From: AR5 sp041497115
GTDB taxonomy: Bacteria; Methylomirabilota; Methylomirabilia; Rokubacteriales; CSP1-6
DNA length: 64,000 nucleotides
Assembly (NCBI GenBank): GCA_041497115.1
Contig: JBGQFW010000011.1
Coordinates: 1-64,000, forward strand
Reading direction: 5' to 3'
Numbering within the stretch: position 1 is the first letter of the stretch; the number at the start of each line of letters is the position of its first letter. The notes under the pieces are model-generated. The model made no database searches, was not told the origin of the DNA, and saw only the letters and a program-made list of their open reading frames with translations. The position numbers and the translations under genes are program-made. Shown piece by piece: positions 53,654-62,447 of this stretch.

Positions 53654-55843
53654 ATGCACGGCCGCCACCCCGCGCCGCCGGGGCGCACCGCGAAGATCGC
53701 GCTCGTCGGCGCCCTCAAGGCGGCGCCGGCGGTGGCGCAGCAGCCGGCGCCCGAGGAGGTCATCCGGATGCCCGAGGTGCGTGTCTCGGCGCCGGCCCGC
53801 CTGCCCGACGCGCCGCTGCCGCTCGACCACGTCCCCGGCAGCGTGCAGATCCTCACCGGCGACGAGGCGCGCGCGTCGGGCGCGCGCAGCGTGCAGGACG
53901 TCCTCGACCGGCTGCCCGGCGTGACGAGCCCCGACCAGCAGGGCAATTCGGCGCAGCGCGACGTCTCACTGCGCGGCTTCCAGGCCTCACCGGTGACCGG
54001 CGTGCCGCAGGGGCTCAGCGTGTTCGTGGACGGCGTGCGCGTCAACGAGCCGACGGTGGAGGAGGTGAACTTCGACCTGATCCCGCTCGACGACATCGAG
54101 CGCATCGAGGTCATCCGCGGCCCGACGGCGCTGTTCGGCCGCAACACGCTCGGCGGCGCCCTCAACATCGTCACCCGGCGCGGCGGCGAGATCCGCGAGG
54201 TCGAGCCCGCGATGGAGGCGGGCAGCTTCGGCGGCCAGAAGTACCGGCTGCGCGCCGCCGGCCCGGCCGGGCCGCTCGACTACTACGTCGCCGGCACCTA
54301 TCGGCAGGAGGACGGCTGGCGCGACCTCTCCCGCGTGCGCCTCGGCCGGCTCTTCGCCAAGCTCGGCCTGCGCGCCGGCGACACCGACGCCACGCTGTCG
54401 TTCCAGCGCGCCGAGAACCGCATCGAGGAGCCGGGCTCGCTGCCGCTGAGCGAGCTGGGGCGGGACCGCCGCCTCAACTACACCGGCGGCGACTTCTTCA
54501 AGCCGCTGCTGAATCTCGTGACGCTGAACGTCCACCAGCTCCTCGCCGAGCGCACCAGCCTCGGGCTCACCGCCTTCGCGCGCACGCTGGACACCGAGCA
54601 GTTCAACGTGAACCTCGTCGGCGCCAACACGCGCAGCTTCGGCCACACCGCCTCGGCGGGCACCACCCTGCAGCTCGACCACGACGCCCGCGTGCTGGGC
54701 CGCGCCGACCACCTCACGCTCGGCCTCGAGTACCTGCATTCCGACGTCGGCGTGAGCGCGTTCCTGGAGCAGCCGGCCGGCGACCACGCCCTCGACAGCC
54801 GGGCGCGCGACGACCAGCACGGGTGGGCGCTGTTCGCGCAGAACACCCTCGACCTCGCCCGCGACCTGCTGGCGCCCGGCGACGTCCTCGTGCTCACCAC
54901 CGCCGCGCGCTTCGACTGGCTCCGCCACCAGATCGGCGACGCCAGCCCGGCCGGCGGCGGGCCGAGCTCCGACGGCACCAGCACCTTCAGCCGGCTCGAC
55001 CCGCGCCTCGGGCTGAACTACAACGTCTCGCCGGCGGCGGGCGTCTACGCGGTCTACGCGCAAGGCTTCCGCGCCCCGGCCTTCCTCGAGCTCACGTGCG
55101 CCCGGCCCGGCGCGATCTGCCCCGGGTTGCAGGCCGGGGTGGCGGCGGACCCGCCGCTGAAGGCGGTGACGGCCGATCACTGGGAGGTCGGCGCCCGGCT
55201 GGCGCCCCGGTCCTGGCTCAATCTCGAGCTCGCCGCCTTCCGCACCGAGCTGCACGACGACATCTTCTCGGTGTCACCGACCGGCACGATCGGCCTCTTC
55301 TTCCAGAACGTCGGCGCCACCCGCCGCCAGGGGTTCGAGGCGGACGCGCGCGCGACGCTCGACCGGCGCTGGGACCTGCACCTCGGCTACGCATACACCG
55401 AGGCGACGTTCCGCGACGACGTGGAGCTCGCCACGCCGCGGCTCACCGCCGGCTGCGCCGCCGCGCCGTGCGTGCAGCACGTGCGGCGCGGCAGCGACAT
55501 CCCGCTCGTCCCCCGCCACCGCCTCGACGCCGGCGTGGACCACCATCTGACCTCGTGGCTCACGCTGTGGGTGTCGGGCGCGTACGTCGGCCGCCAGCGG
55601 CTGCGGGGCGACGAGGAGAACGTCGCGCGCCAGCTCGCGCCCTACGTCACCCTCAGCGCCGGCGCCCGCGCGCGCTGGAGGGGGCTCACCGCGTTCCTCA
55701 CGATCCGCAACCTGCTCGACGACGCGCACGAGACGTACGGGACGTTCGCGCCCAATGCCAAGCGGCCGGGCGCGCCGATCGAGCCGTTCCTCACGCCGGC
55801 GCCGCCGATCCACGTGGACGCCGGCGTCGCCTACCGGTTCTGA
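53654..55843 (+). CDS. TonB-dependent outer-membrane receptor
   Basis: About 729 residues: a weak signal peptide (near 10-29, ending AVAQ), a plug domain from about 45 (SVQDVLDRLPGVTSPDQQGN, IERIEVIRGPTALFGRNTLG near 145-164) and a 22-strand-type barrel ending in an aromatic AYRF. It imports a siderophore, cobalamin or other ligand with TonB energy. The 5' end is odd: the ATG is preceded by a C15 run instead of a ribosome site, and GTG 53618 or ATG 53633 are in-frame alternatives across that run. The signal peptide is shorter and more polar than usual. Confidence 0.9.
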   Translation: MHGRHPAPPGRTAKIALVGALKAAPAVAQQPAPEEVIRMPEVRVSAPARLPDAPLPLDHVPGSVQILTGDEARASGARSVQDVLDRLPGVTSPDQQGNSAQRDVSLRGFQASPVTGVPQGLSVFVDGVRVNEPTVEEVNFDLIPLDDIERIEVIRGPTALFGRNTLGGALNIVTRRGGEIREVEPAMEAGSFGGQKYRLRAAGPAGPLDYYVAGTYRQEDGWRDLSRVRLGRLFAKLGLRAGDTDATLSFQRAENRIEEPGSLPLSELGRDRRLNYTGGDFFKPLLNLVTLNVHQLLAERTSLGLTAFARTLDTEQFNVNLVGANTRSFGHTASAGTTLQLDHDARVLGRADHLTLGLEYLHSDVGVSAFLEQPAGDHALDSRARDDQHGWALFAQNTLDLARDLLAPGDVLVLTTAARFDWLRHQIGDASPAGGGPSSDGTSTFSRLDPRLGLNYNVSPAAGVYAVYAQGFRAPAFLELTCARPGAICPGLQAGVAADPPLKAVTADHWEVGARLAPRSWLNLELAAFRTELHDDIFSVSPTGTIGLFFQNVGATRRQGFEADARATLDRRWDLHLGYAYTEATFRDDVELATPRLTAGCAAAPCVQHVRRGSDIPLVPRHRLDAGVDHHLTSWLTLWVSGAYVGRQRLRGDEENVARQLAPYVTLSAGARARWRGLTAFLTIRNLLDDAHETYGTFAPNAKRPGAPIEPFLTPAPPIHVDAGVAYRF

Positions 55844-55845
55844 GC

Positions 55846-56409
55846 GTGGCGCGCGTCCACATCCTCGGCGCCTCCGGCTCGGGGACGACGACGCTGGACC
55901 GCGCGCTCGCCGCCCGGCTCGGCTGCCCGCACCTGGACACCGACAACTTCTTCTGGCTGCCGAGCGAGCCGCCCTTCGAGCGGATCCGCGAGCGGCCCGA
56001 GCGCCAGGCGCAGCTCGGCGCCGCGCTGGCCCGCGATCCCGCGTGGGTGCTGTCAGGCTCGCTGTGCGGCTGGGGCGACCTCTTCGTCCCGCGCTTCGAC
56101 GTCGTCGTGTTCGTGTGGCTGGCGCCCGAGATCCGGCTGGCGCGGCTGCGCGAGCGCGAGCGCCAGCGCTACGGCGACGCGGCCATCGCGCCGGGCGGGT
56201 CGCGCGCGGCGAAGTCCCTGGCGTTTCTCGTATGGGCCGCCGCGTACGACGAGGGGTATGCCGTCGAGCGCAATCGCCTCATGCACGAGCGCTGGCTGGC
56301 CGCGCTGCAGTGCCCGGTCGTCCGCCTCGAGGACGCCGCCGCCACCGAGGAGCACGTCGCGCGGATCGGGTACTATCTCGCCCAGCATCACCTCGGAGGT
56401 CTGTCATGA
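55846..56409 (+). CDS. P-loop NTPase, adenylate-kinase-like, with Lys-less Walker A
   Basis: A 187-residue nucleoside-triphosphate-binding protein. VHILGASGSGTTTLDRALAA (residues 4-23) has the Walker A glycines, but Thr replaces the usual Lys. PHLDTDNFFWLPSEPPFERI and WVLSGSLCGWGDLF are shared by a family of shikimate/adenylate-kinase-like proteins. GTG start 2 bases after the receptor stop; ATGA overlap with the FAH gene. The substrate is unknown. Confidence 0.8.
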   Translation: MARVHILGASGSGTTTLDRALAARLGCPHLDTDNFFWLPSEPPFERIRERPERQAQLGAALARDPAWVLSGSLCGWGDLFVPRFDVVVFVWLAPEIRLARLRERERQRYGDAAIAPGGSRAAKSLAFLVWAAAYDEGYAVERNRLMHERWLAALQCPVVRLEDAAATEEHVARIGYYLAQHHLGGLS

Positions 56410-57320
56410 AAGTCTGCCAGTTCTTCCTGCCGGGACGCGGCCCGCGCGTGGGCATCGTGGCCGGCGACGCGGTGCTCGACGTGACGTCGCCGAAGGCCGG
56501 CGTGACGTCGGTGACCGGCCTCATCGCCCAGTGCGGGACGGCGGCGCGGCTCGAGAGCCGCCTGCGCGCCCTCGCCAAAACCGCGCGCGCGCGCGTGCCG
56601 TGGGCCACGCTCGACCGGACGCCGGCGCCGCGGCGGCCTTACCTGTTAGCGCCGCTCGATCCCCCCGAAGTCTGGGGCGCCGGCATCACCTACCGGCGCA
56701 GCCGCGAGTACTACGAGGCCCACACCGGCGAGGGCGGGCGCACCAGGGGGATCTACGACTTCGTCTACGAGTCCGAGCGCCCCGAGCTCTTCTTCAAGGC
56801 GACCGCCTCGCGCACGGTCGGGCCCAACGCGCCGATCGGCGTCCGCGCGGACTCGGCCCTCACCGCCGTCGAGCCCGAGCTCGCGCTGGTCCTCGGGCGC
56901 GGCGGCGCCATCGTCGGCTACACGATCGGCAACGACCTGTCGGCGTGGGACATCGAGCGCGCCAATCCGCTGTTCCTGCCCCAGTCGAAGATCTTCGACG
57001 GCTGCTTCGCGTGCGGTCCGGTGCTGGCGACGGCGGCCGAGGTCGGCGATCCCCACGCGCTCGAGCTGACGTGCACGATCTCGCGCGGCGGGCGGGCGAT
57101 CTTCCGCGGCGGGGTCAACACCAAGGAGATGAAGCGGCAGTGCGCCGACCTGGTGGCCTGGCTCTGCCGGAGCAACCCTTGCCCGCCCGGCACCGTGCTC
57201 TCGACCGGCACCGGCATCCTGGTGCCCGACGAGCACGCGCTGGCCGACGGCGACGTGGTGGAGATCACGCTCGACCGGGTCGGGACCCTGCGCAACCCGG
57301 TGCGGCGGCTCCGACCCTAG
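56406..57320 (+). CDS. Fumarylacetoacetate hydrolase family protein
   Basis: A 304-residue FAH-fold enzyme. EVWGAGITYRRSREYYEAHT (near 92-111), VEPELALVLGRGG (near 158-170) with metal-binding Glu residues, and GNDLSAWDIERANPLFLPQS (near 177-196) with its Asp define the catalytic region. Members are hydrolases, decarboxylases or dehydratases of beta-diketo or 2-keto-3-deoxy acids; a 2-keto-3-deoxyarabonate dehydratase role is possible. Start overlaps the P-loop gene stop. Confidence 0.9.
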   Translation: MKVCQFFLPGRGPRVGIVAGDAVLDVTSPKAGVTSVTGLIAQCGTAARLESRLRALAKTARARVPWATLDRTPAPRRPYLLAPLDPPEVWGAGITYRRSREYYEAHTGEGGRTRGIYDFVYESERPELFFKATASRTVGPNAPIGVRADSALTAVEPELALVLGRGGAIVGYTIGNDLSAWDIERANPLFLPQSKIFDGCFACGPVLATAAEVGDPHALELTCTISRGGRAIFRGGVNTKEMKRQCADLVAWLCRSNPCPPGTVLSTGTGILVPDEHALADGDVVEITLDRVGTLRNPVRRLRP

Positions 57321-57323
57321 TCT

Positions 57324-58313
57324 TCATTCGGTCGACGCGCCCGGCGGAATGAGGTTGAGGGGCAATTCGCCGTGGGCCGTGCGCCGGATGTTCTCCGCGA
57401 TCAGTTTCGCCCGCGCGTCCAGCATCCCGTCTGTCCAGCCGGACACGTGCGGCGTCATGAGAACGTTCGGCAGCTCGTGAAAGGGCCGCTGAGCCGGAAG
57501 CGTCGGGCCGGCCTCACTCGGATAGCGATACCAGACGTCGAGGGCCGCGGCGGCGATCCTTCTCTCGGCCAACGCCGCATAGAGGGCGTCCTCGTCGAGG
57601 ATGTGGGCGCGCGCGACGTTGACGAGGATCGCCGTCGGCTTCATGGAGCGGAGCTGCGCGTCACCGAGGAGACCGCGGGTCTCGGACGTCAGCGGCAGCG
57701 TGATCGCGAGATAGTCGGAGCGCGCGAGCACGTCGTCGAGGGCCTCGGGCCCACGGACGGCCGCGAGGCCATGCGGATCCGGCGCCGAGCTGTCCCGGCG
57801 GATCGCCAGAATTTCCATGTCGAATGCGCGGGCGCGGCGGGCCACCGCCTGGCCGATCCGCCCGTAGCCAATGATGCCGAGCGTTTTTCCGGCCAGCTCC
57901 GGCCACACGGAGGGCGACGGCGCGCCGACCGCCCACTGGCTCTCCCAGCACCCACGGCGGAGCGCGGCGTCGATTCGACCGAACTCCCGCGTGAGCGCCA
58001 GCAGCGCTCCCAGCACGTACTCCGCGATGCCGATCTCGTGACCATACACATTCGCGAGCCGCGTGCCCGCCGGCAGCGCAGCGCGATCGATCCGGTCGAG
58101 GCCGGCTCCGGGCACCTGCACGAGCTTGAGTCGCCGGGCTACCGCGGCCATCTCACGGCTGAACGCGAGCGTGATGAGGACATCGAGATCGGGGAGCTTG
58201 GAGACGATCCCGACCTCGTCGGCGACGACGACGTCACACGACACTTCGAGATGTGCGCGTACAGGACCTTCGAGCCGCGCGGCGAAGCTGCCGGCGAAGC
58301 CAATCCCAAGCAT
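57324..58313 (-). CDS. D-isomer-specific 2-hydroxyacid dehydrogenase
   Basis: A 329-residue NAD-dependent reductase of 2-keto acids with GIIGYGRIGQAVARR (near 144-158), Arg in VNVARAHILDE (near 232) and His in TPHVSGWTDG (near 290). The loop that usually carries the catalytic Glu reads DVWYRYPSE, as in a distinct subgroup of these enzymes. AAGGAGG precedes the ATG. It is divergent from a GlxA-type regulator across 129 bases, which probably controls it. This stretch is less GC-rich than its neighbours. Confidence 0.88.
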   Translation of the reverse strand: MLGIGFAGSFAARLEGPVRAHLEVSCDVVVADEVGIVSKLPDLDVLITLAFSREMAAVARRLKLVQVPGAGLDRIDRAALPAGTRLANVYGHEIGIAEYVLGALLALTREFGRIDAALRRGCWESQWAVGAPSPSVWPELAGKTLGIIGYGRIGQAVARRARAFDMEILAIRRDSSAPDPHGLAAVRGPEALDDVLARSDYLAITLPLTSETRGLLGDAQLRSMKPTAILVNVARAHILDEDALYAALAERRIAAAALDVWYRYPSEAGPTLPAQRPFHELPNVLMTPHVSGWTDGMLDARAKLIAENIRRTAHGELPLNLIPPGASTE

Positions 58314-58442
58314 GAGGCCGCCTCCTTCCCGTTCACGTTGCAGCATGCCGGGCGCGGGCGGCGGCCGGCTGACAAGATTCAGACGATTTCTGCCAACACC
58401 GCGCTTGCGCGAACGGATGGCGGAGCGGAAGATCCCAGCGTC

Positions 58443-59555
58443 ATGCCCCGGCGCATCATCCTCCTCGTCGTCCCCCCGGTGGACGAGCTCGACCTCGTCG
58501 GCCCGGTCGAGGTGTTGGTGGCCGCGAATCGTCTGGTGGGTGGCGCCCGAAAGCCCTATGCGATCGAGATCGTCACGACGGCGCGGGATCGAAGAGTCGC
58601 CGGAGAGTCCGGGCTGTCCTTTCTCGCGCATCGGCACTATCACGACGTCCGCGGCCGTCCCGACTCGGTGCTGGTCATTTGTGGGGTCGCCGCCCGCCTG
58701 AGGCGGGAGCGTGCCCTCCTCGGGTGGCTGCGACGGGTCGCGGCGACCAGCCGCCGCCTCGGGTCGGTGTGCGTCGGCGCGTTCCTGCTGGCCGCCGCCG
58801 GGATCCTCGACGGCCGGCGGGCGACCGTGCACTGGAGGTACGCGCGCGAGCTCGCCGATCGGTACCCGCGGGTCGCTGTCGATCCACGACCGACCTGGGC
58901 GCAGGACGGCAACATCTATACTTCGGCCGGCATCTCGGCCGGGATCGACCTCGCTCTCGCCTGGGTCGAAGAGGACGTCGGCACGGCCGCGGCGGTGAAT
59001 GTGGCGCGCGAGCTGGTGTTGTTCCTCCGTCGCCCGAGCGGCCAGGACCAGGTCAGCGTTTCCCTCGAGACGCAGGCCGCGCACACGAAGCCGATGCACG
59101 CGCTGCAGATGTGGATGACCGAGCACCTCGACCAATCCCTGTCAGTCGGCACGCTCGCCGATCGCGCGGCCATGAGCGCGCGCAACTTCGCGCGGGTGTT
59201 CGCGCAGGAATTCGGCACCTCGCCCGGCCGCTACCTCTTTCACCTGCGGGTGGAAGCCGGCCGGCGGCTCCTGGAACAGACCGACAAGAGCCTGCTGCAG
59301 GTGGCGCTCGGGTGCGGCTTCCAGAGCGTCGACGTCATGCGGCGGGCCTTCCTGAGAGCCCTGGGAACGACGCCGCTCCGATATCGGCGTCACTTTCAGA
59401 CGCCTGCCGCGAGATCTCGGATGCGCCCGGCCGCCATTCGCGGTCCGCTCGTCGCCGCCCGGCGAGAGATCGCGCGGGCCGCCCGGGTCGCGCTGACCTC
59501 GAGCCGCCGATCGAGCCGCACGTGGTCGACCGCCGGCGGTCGGAACCCAGCCTAG
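58443..59555 (+). CDS. GlxA family transcriptional regulator (DJ-1/PfpI plus AraC HTH)
   Basis: A 370-residue regulator with an N-terminal DJ-1/PfpI-like ligand domain (about 1-190; SVCVGAFLLAAAGILDGRRA near 108-127) and an AraC-type two-HTH domain (about 225-315; SARNFARVFAQEFGTSPGRY). A basic 55-residue tail follows. It lies divergent from the hydroxyacid dehydrogenase, the expected target. The intergenic region holds TGACAAGATTCAGACGATTT, more A/T-rich than average, a candidate operator. Its stop shares CTAG with the convergent core-MetE gene. Confidence 0.91.
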   Translation: MPRRIILLVVPPVDELDLVGPVEVLVAANRLVGGARKPYAIEIVTTARDRRVAGESGLSFLAHRHYHDVRGRPDSVLVICGVAARLRRERALLGWLRRVAATSRRLGSVCVGAFLLAAAGILDGRRATVHWRYARELADRYPRVAVDPRPTWAQDGNIYTSAGISAGIDLALAWVEEDVGTAAAVNVARELVLFLRRPSGQDQVSVSLETQAAHTKPMHALQMWMTEHLDQSLSVGTLADRAAMSARNFARVFAQEFGTSPGRYLFHLRVEAGRRLLEQTDKSLLQVALGCGFQSVDVMRRAFLRALGTTPLRYRRHFQTPAARSRMRPAAIRGPLVAARREIARAARVALTSSRRSSRTWSTAGGRNPA

Positions 59556-60577
59556 ACGAGCCGGGCGCCGGCCGCGAGCGCGGTCAGCTTGGCGCGCGCG
59601 AGGTCGCGAGGCAGGTACTTCATCCCGCAGTCGGGCGCGGCGACGAGCCGATCGGCGGGGACGTGCTTCAGCGCGGCGTCGATCCGGCGGGCGACCGTGT
59701 CGGCGGTCTCCGCCGCCGCGTCGCCGAGGTCGAGCACGCCGAGCACGATCGTCTTGGAGGGCAGCTCCTTCAGCGCCGCCAGGTCGAGCTTCGGCTGGGC
59801 GGCCTCGATGGACACCTGCGTGGCGCGCGAAGCCTCCAGCTCGGAGAGAAACCGGTAACCGCCCGACTTGGTCGTGCCGGCGAGCGCGTGGGAGAACGCG
59901 TAGCCGAAACAGAGGTGCACGCACGTCGGCTTCGTGAGACCGGCCAGCGCGCGATCGATGACGGTCACGCCAAAGGCCCGCGCGCGATCGGGATGCGCCT
60001 GCAGATACGGCTCGTCGAGCTGCAGCCAGTCCACCAGCGGCTCCAGCTCACGCAGCTCGGCGTTCACCGCCGCCGCGTAGGCGAGCGCCAGCCGCTCGGG
60101 ATCGCGATAGTGCTCGTCCTGGGCGAGGCACGACAGCGTGAACGGCCCCGGCACGGTGATCTTGATGCGCCGCGCGGTGGCCGCGCGCAGGAAGGCGGCC
60201 TCGCTCACCGACACCGGCCGCACCCGCTCGATCGGGCCGACGACGCGCGGCACCGGCGTGGGACGGCCCAGCCGCCCGATGGCGCTGCCCGGCCGGTCGG
60301 GATCGATGCCGCCGAGCGCGGTAGCGAAGCGGTTGAAGTACGACTCGCGCCGCTGCTCGCCGTCGCTGATCACGTCGATGCCGGCGCGCTCCATGTCGGC
60401 GACGGCCAGCCGCACGGCGTCGTCCTGCGCCTCCTCGAGCAGCGCCGGCGCCACCCGCCACACCTCGGGCAGCCGGATCCGCGGCACCACGTTGCCGCGG
60501 AACCGCTCGCGGTCCACCAGCCACGCCGGTTGCGGGTAGCTGCCGACGACCGTGGTCGTGATGCGGGCGGCGGCCAT
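59552..60577 (-). CDS. Core MetE-like (cobalamin-independent methionine synthase family) protein
   Basis: A 341-residue catalytic barrel of the MetE family without the N-terminal duplicate. TTTVVGSYPQPAWLVDRERF starts it. Zinc ligands are the His and Cys of VHLCFGYAF (near 219) and a Cys in APDCGMKYLPR (near 315). DWLQLDEPYLQ (near 184) is the substrate block. It shares one base with the M24-family gene stop (TGATG) and so is co-translated with it. The methyl donor is probably not the classical polyglutamyl folate; a sulfonium or other methyl compound is possible. Confidence 0.85.
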   Translation of the reverse strand: MAAARITTTVVGSYPQPAWLVDRERFRGNVVPRIRLPEVWRVAPALLEEAQDDAVRLAVADMERAGIDVISDGEQRRESYFNRFATALGGIDPDRPGSAIGRLGRPTPVPRVVGPIERVRPVSVSEAAFLRAATARRIKITVPGPFTLSCLAQDEHYRDPERLALAYAAAVNAELRELEPLVDWLQLDEPYLQAHPDRARAFGVTVIDRALAGLTKPTCVHLCFGYAFSHALAGTTKSGGYRFLSELEASRATQVSIEAAQPKLDLAALKELPSKTIVLGVLDLGDAAAETADTVARRIDAALKHVPADRLVAAPDCGMKYLPRDLARAKLTALAAGARLV

Positions 60578-61884
60578 CAGTAGCGGTTGGCGATCGGCAG
60601 CTCGTCGGCCGGGAAGAGCGTGATGATCTGGGCCCCCGCCGGCGTGACGATCACCTCTTCCTCGATGCGCGCCGCCGACACGCCGTCGGTGGCCGGGCAG
60701 TACGTCTCGACCGCGAACATCATGCCCGCCTCGAGCTCCATCGGGTCGTCGAACGAGTTGAGCCGGCTGATGATCGGCCGCTCGTGCAGCCCCAGCCCGA
60801 TGCCATGGCAGAAGTTGAGGCCGAAGGCCCCCATCTCGCTGTCGAAGCCGATGTCGGCGGCCTTGGGGAACGCGCGGGCGATCTTGTCGGTGGTGACGCC
60901 CGGCTTGATCAGCGCGATGGCCTCGTCCATCCACTCGCGCGCCTTCTTGTACGCGACCAGCTGGGGCCGGGTCGCCTTGCCGACGCTGAACGTGCGGTAG
61001 TAGCAGGTGCGGTAGCCGACGAACGACATGATGATGTCGAAGAACGCCTGGTCGCCCGGCCGGATGATGCGGTCGGTGAAGTTGTGCGGATGCGGGCTGC
61101 AGCGCTCACCGGAGATCGCGTTGATCGCCTCCACGCTGTCGGAGCCCATCTCGTACAACCGCTTGTTGGCCAGCGCCACGATCTCGTTCTCGCGCGCGCC
61201 CGGCTTGAGCGCCTCGTAGATGTCCTGGTAGACGCCGTCCACCATCGCCGCCGCCATGTTGAGCAGCGTCAGCTCGTCCTGGCTCTTGAGCATGCGCGCC
61301 TCCAGCATCACCTGCTGGCCGTCGCGCACCTCGACCCCGAGCTCTTGCAGCGCGAAGAGGAACGGCGGCTCGACGAGGTCGATGCCCAGCGGCATGCCGG
61401 CCACGCCCTCGGCCTTGAGGATGTCGCGGATCTCCTGCGCGGCTTTCTTGAATAGGCCGGCCTTCGGCGACACCGCGCCGCGCATGCCGACCATGCCGGC
61501 CAGCGACTGCTTGGCGGGGATCTGCGGCGCGTAGAGGCGGTGGTGGCGCGCCGCCGAGCCGAAGTCCCACACCCACGGCTCGCCGGTGCCGGTGAGCAGA
61601 CACCAGCGGGTGAGCTTGTCGCGCGCCCACTCGCCGATGACGGTGCCGGAGAGATAGCGGATGTTGTACTGGTCGAACACGAGGACGGCGCCGAGGCCGG
61701 AGGCGGCCAGCGCCCGGCGCGCGCGGCCGAGGCGATAGGCGTGCAGCCGCTTGAAGTCCACGCGCTCCTCGAAGTCCACCTGCATGTGGCCGGGCGCCTG
61801 CAGCGGGCGGTCCCAGCGATAACGCGGGTCGACGTCGTCGGCGCTGACGGGCCTGGCCTTCGGCGCTTCGGGCTTGCGGGCCAT
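60577..61884 (-). CDS. M24 family (Xaa-Pro peptidase/DddP-like) protein with one altered metal ligand
   Basis: A 435-residue pita-bread-fold protein. The first metal Asp is in GDQAFFDIIMSF (near 284), but the second-Asp position reads GYRTCYYRTFSVG, with Cys instead of Asp. The His (NFCHGIGLGLHE near 360), Glu (MFAVETYCPA near 393) and Glu (AARIEEEVIVT near 407) are present. The N-terminal RLGRARRALAASGLGAVLVF and YNIRYLSGTVIGEW resemble the DMSP-lyase DddP branch. It could be a peptidase or a non-hydrolytic lyase. It shares its last base with the core-MetE start, forming a coupled pair. Confidence 0.82.
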   Translation of the reverse strand: MARKPEAPKARPVSADDVDPRYRWDRPLQAPGHMQVDFEERVDFKRLHAYRLGRARRALAASGLGAVLVFDQYNIRYLSGTVIGEWARDKLTRWCLLTGTGEPWVWDFGSAARHHRLYAPQIPAKQSLAGMVGMRGAVSPKAGLFKKAAQEIRDILKAEGVAGMPLGIDLVEPPFLFALQELGVEVRDGQQVMLEARMLKSQDELTLLNMAAAMVDGVYQDIYEALKPGARENEIVALANKRLYEMGSDSVEAINAISGERCSPHPHNFTDRIIRPGDQAFFDIIMSFVGYRTCYYRTFSVGKATRPQLVAYKKAREWMDEAIALIKPGVTTDKIARAFPKAADIGFDSEMGAFGLNFCHGIGLGLHERPIISRLNSFDDPMELEAGMMFAVETYCPATDGVSAARIEEEVIVTPAGAQIITLFPADELPIANRY

Positions 61885-61913
61885 CGGGCTCCTCCTTCGG
61901 GTCGGGCGCTACT

Positions 61914-62447
61914 CTACCGCGGCCCGACGATGCGCGCCCAGAGTCGCCGGGAGTCCTCCGGCAGCAGCGGCAGCGCCGCCTCGACCGCGGCCGCCAGCGC
62001 GCCGCGATCGCCGGATGCCAGCAGCTGCTCGACGTCCCACGCGTCCTGGGGCCCGGCGGCGTAGAGCTTGAGGACGATCAGGTCGGCGAGCGCGGCGACG
62101 GGCACCAGCTCGCCCTCGATCGAGCGCGGCGTGGCGCGCTCGAGGATCCCGGCCTGCCAGCCCGAGCGGCCGACGATCACGTCCACCGAGGATTGATCGG
62201 GGGCCGCGAGGCGGGCGGCGCCGGCCAGCGGGTCGTCGGCGTCGCCTCGCCGCACCTGGACCATGATCCCGTCGCGCTCGAGCGGTGCCCACACCGACGG
62301 CGCCAGGCAGGCGGCGTCGAGCGTGAGGACGTCGAGATCGCGCGTGGAGCGCGTCACCCCGTACACCGCCATCGCCGCCGCGCCCACCACGGCGAACGGG
62401 ATGCGCCGCTCGCGCAGCAGCGCCGCGACGCGGCCGAGCAGGCTCAG
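61914..62447 (-). CDS. Nucleotidyltransferase-fold protein (AbiEii/DUF6036-like), apparent CTG start
   Basis: About 177 residues. IPFAVVGAAAMAVYGVTRST (near 17-36) with RDLDVLTLD is the GG/GA and DxD core of a minimal nucleotidyltransferase, and VDVIVGRSGWQ holds the third acidic residue. It resembles the type found in toxin-antitoxin AbiEii-like modules. No ATG/GTG/TTG lies before the core; a CTG overlapping the upstream stop as CTGA fits. The partner upstream is a 75-residue protein. The target is unknown. Confidence 0.7.
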   Translation of the reverse strand: MSLLGRVAALLRERRIPFAVVGAAAMAVYGVTRSTRDLDVLTLDAACLAPSVWAPLERDGIMVQVRRGDADDPLAGAARLAAPDQSSVDVIVGRSGWQAGILERATPRSIEGELVPVAALADLIVLKLYAAGPQDAWDVEQLLASGDRGALAAAVEAALPLLPEDSRRLWARIVGPR

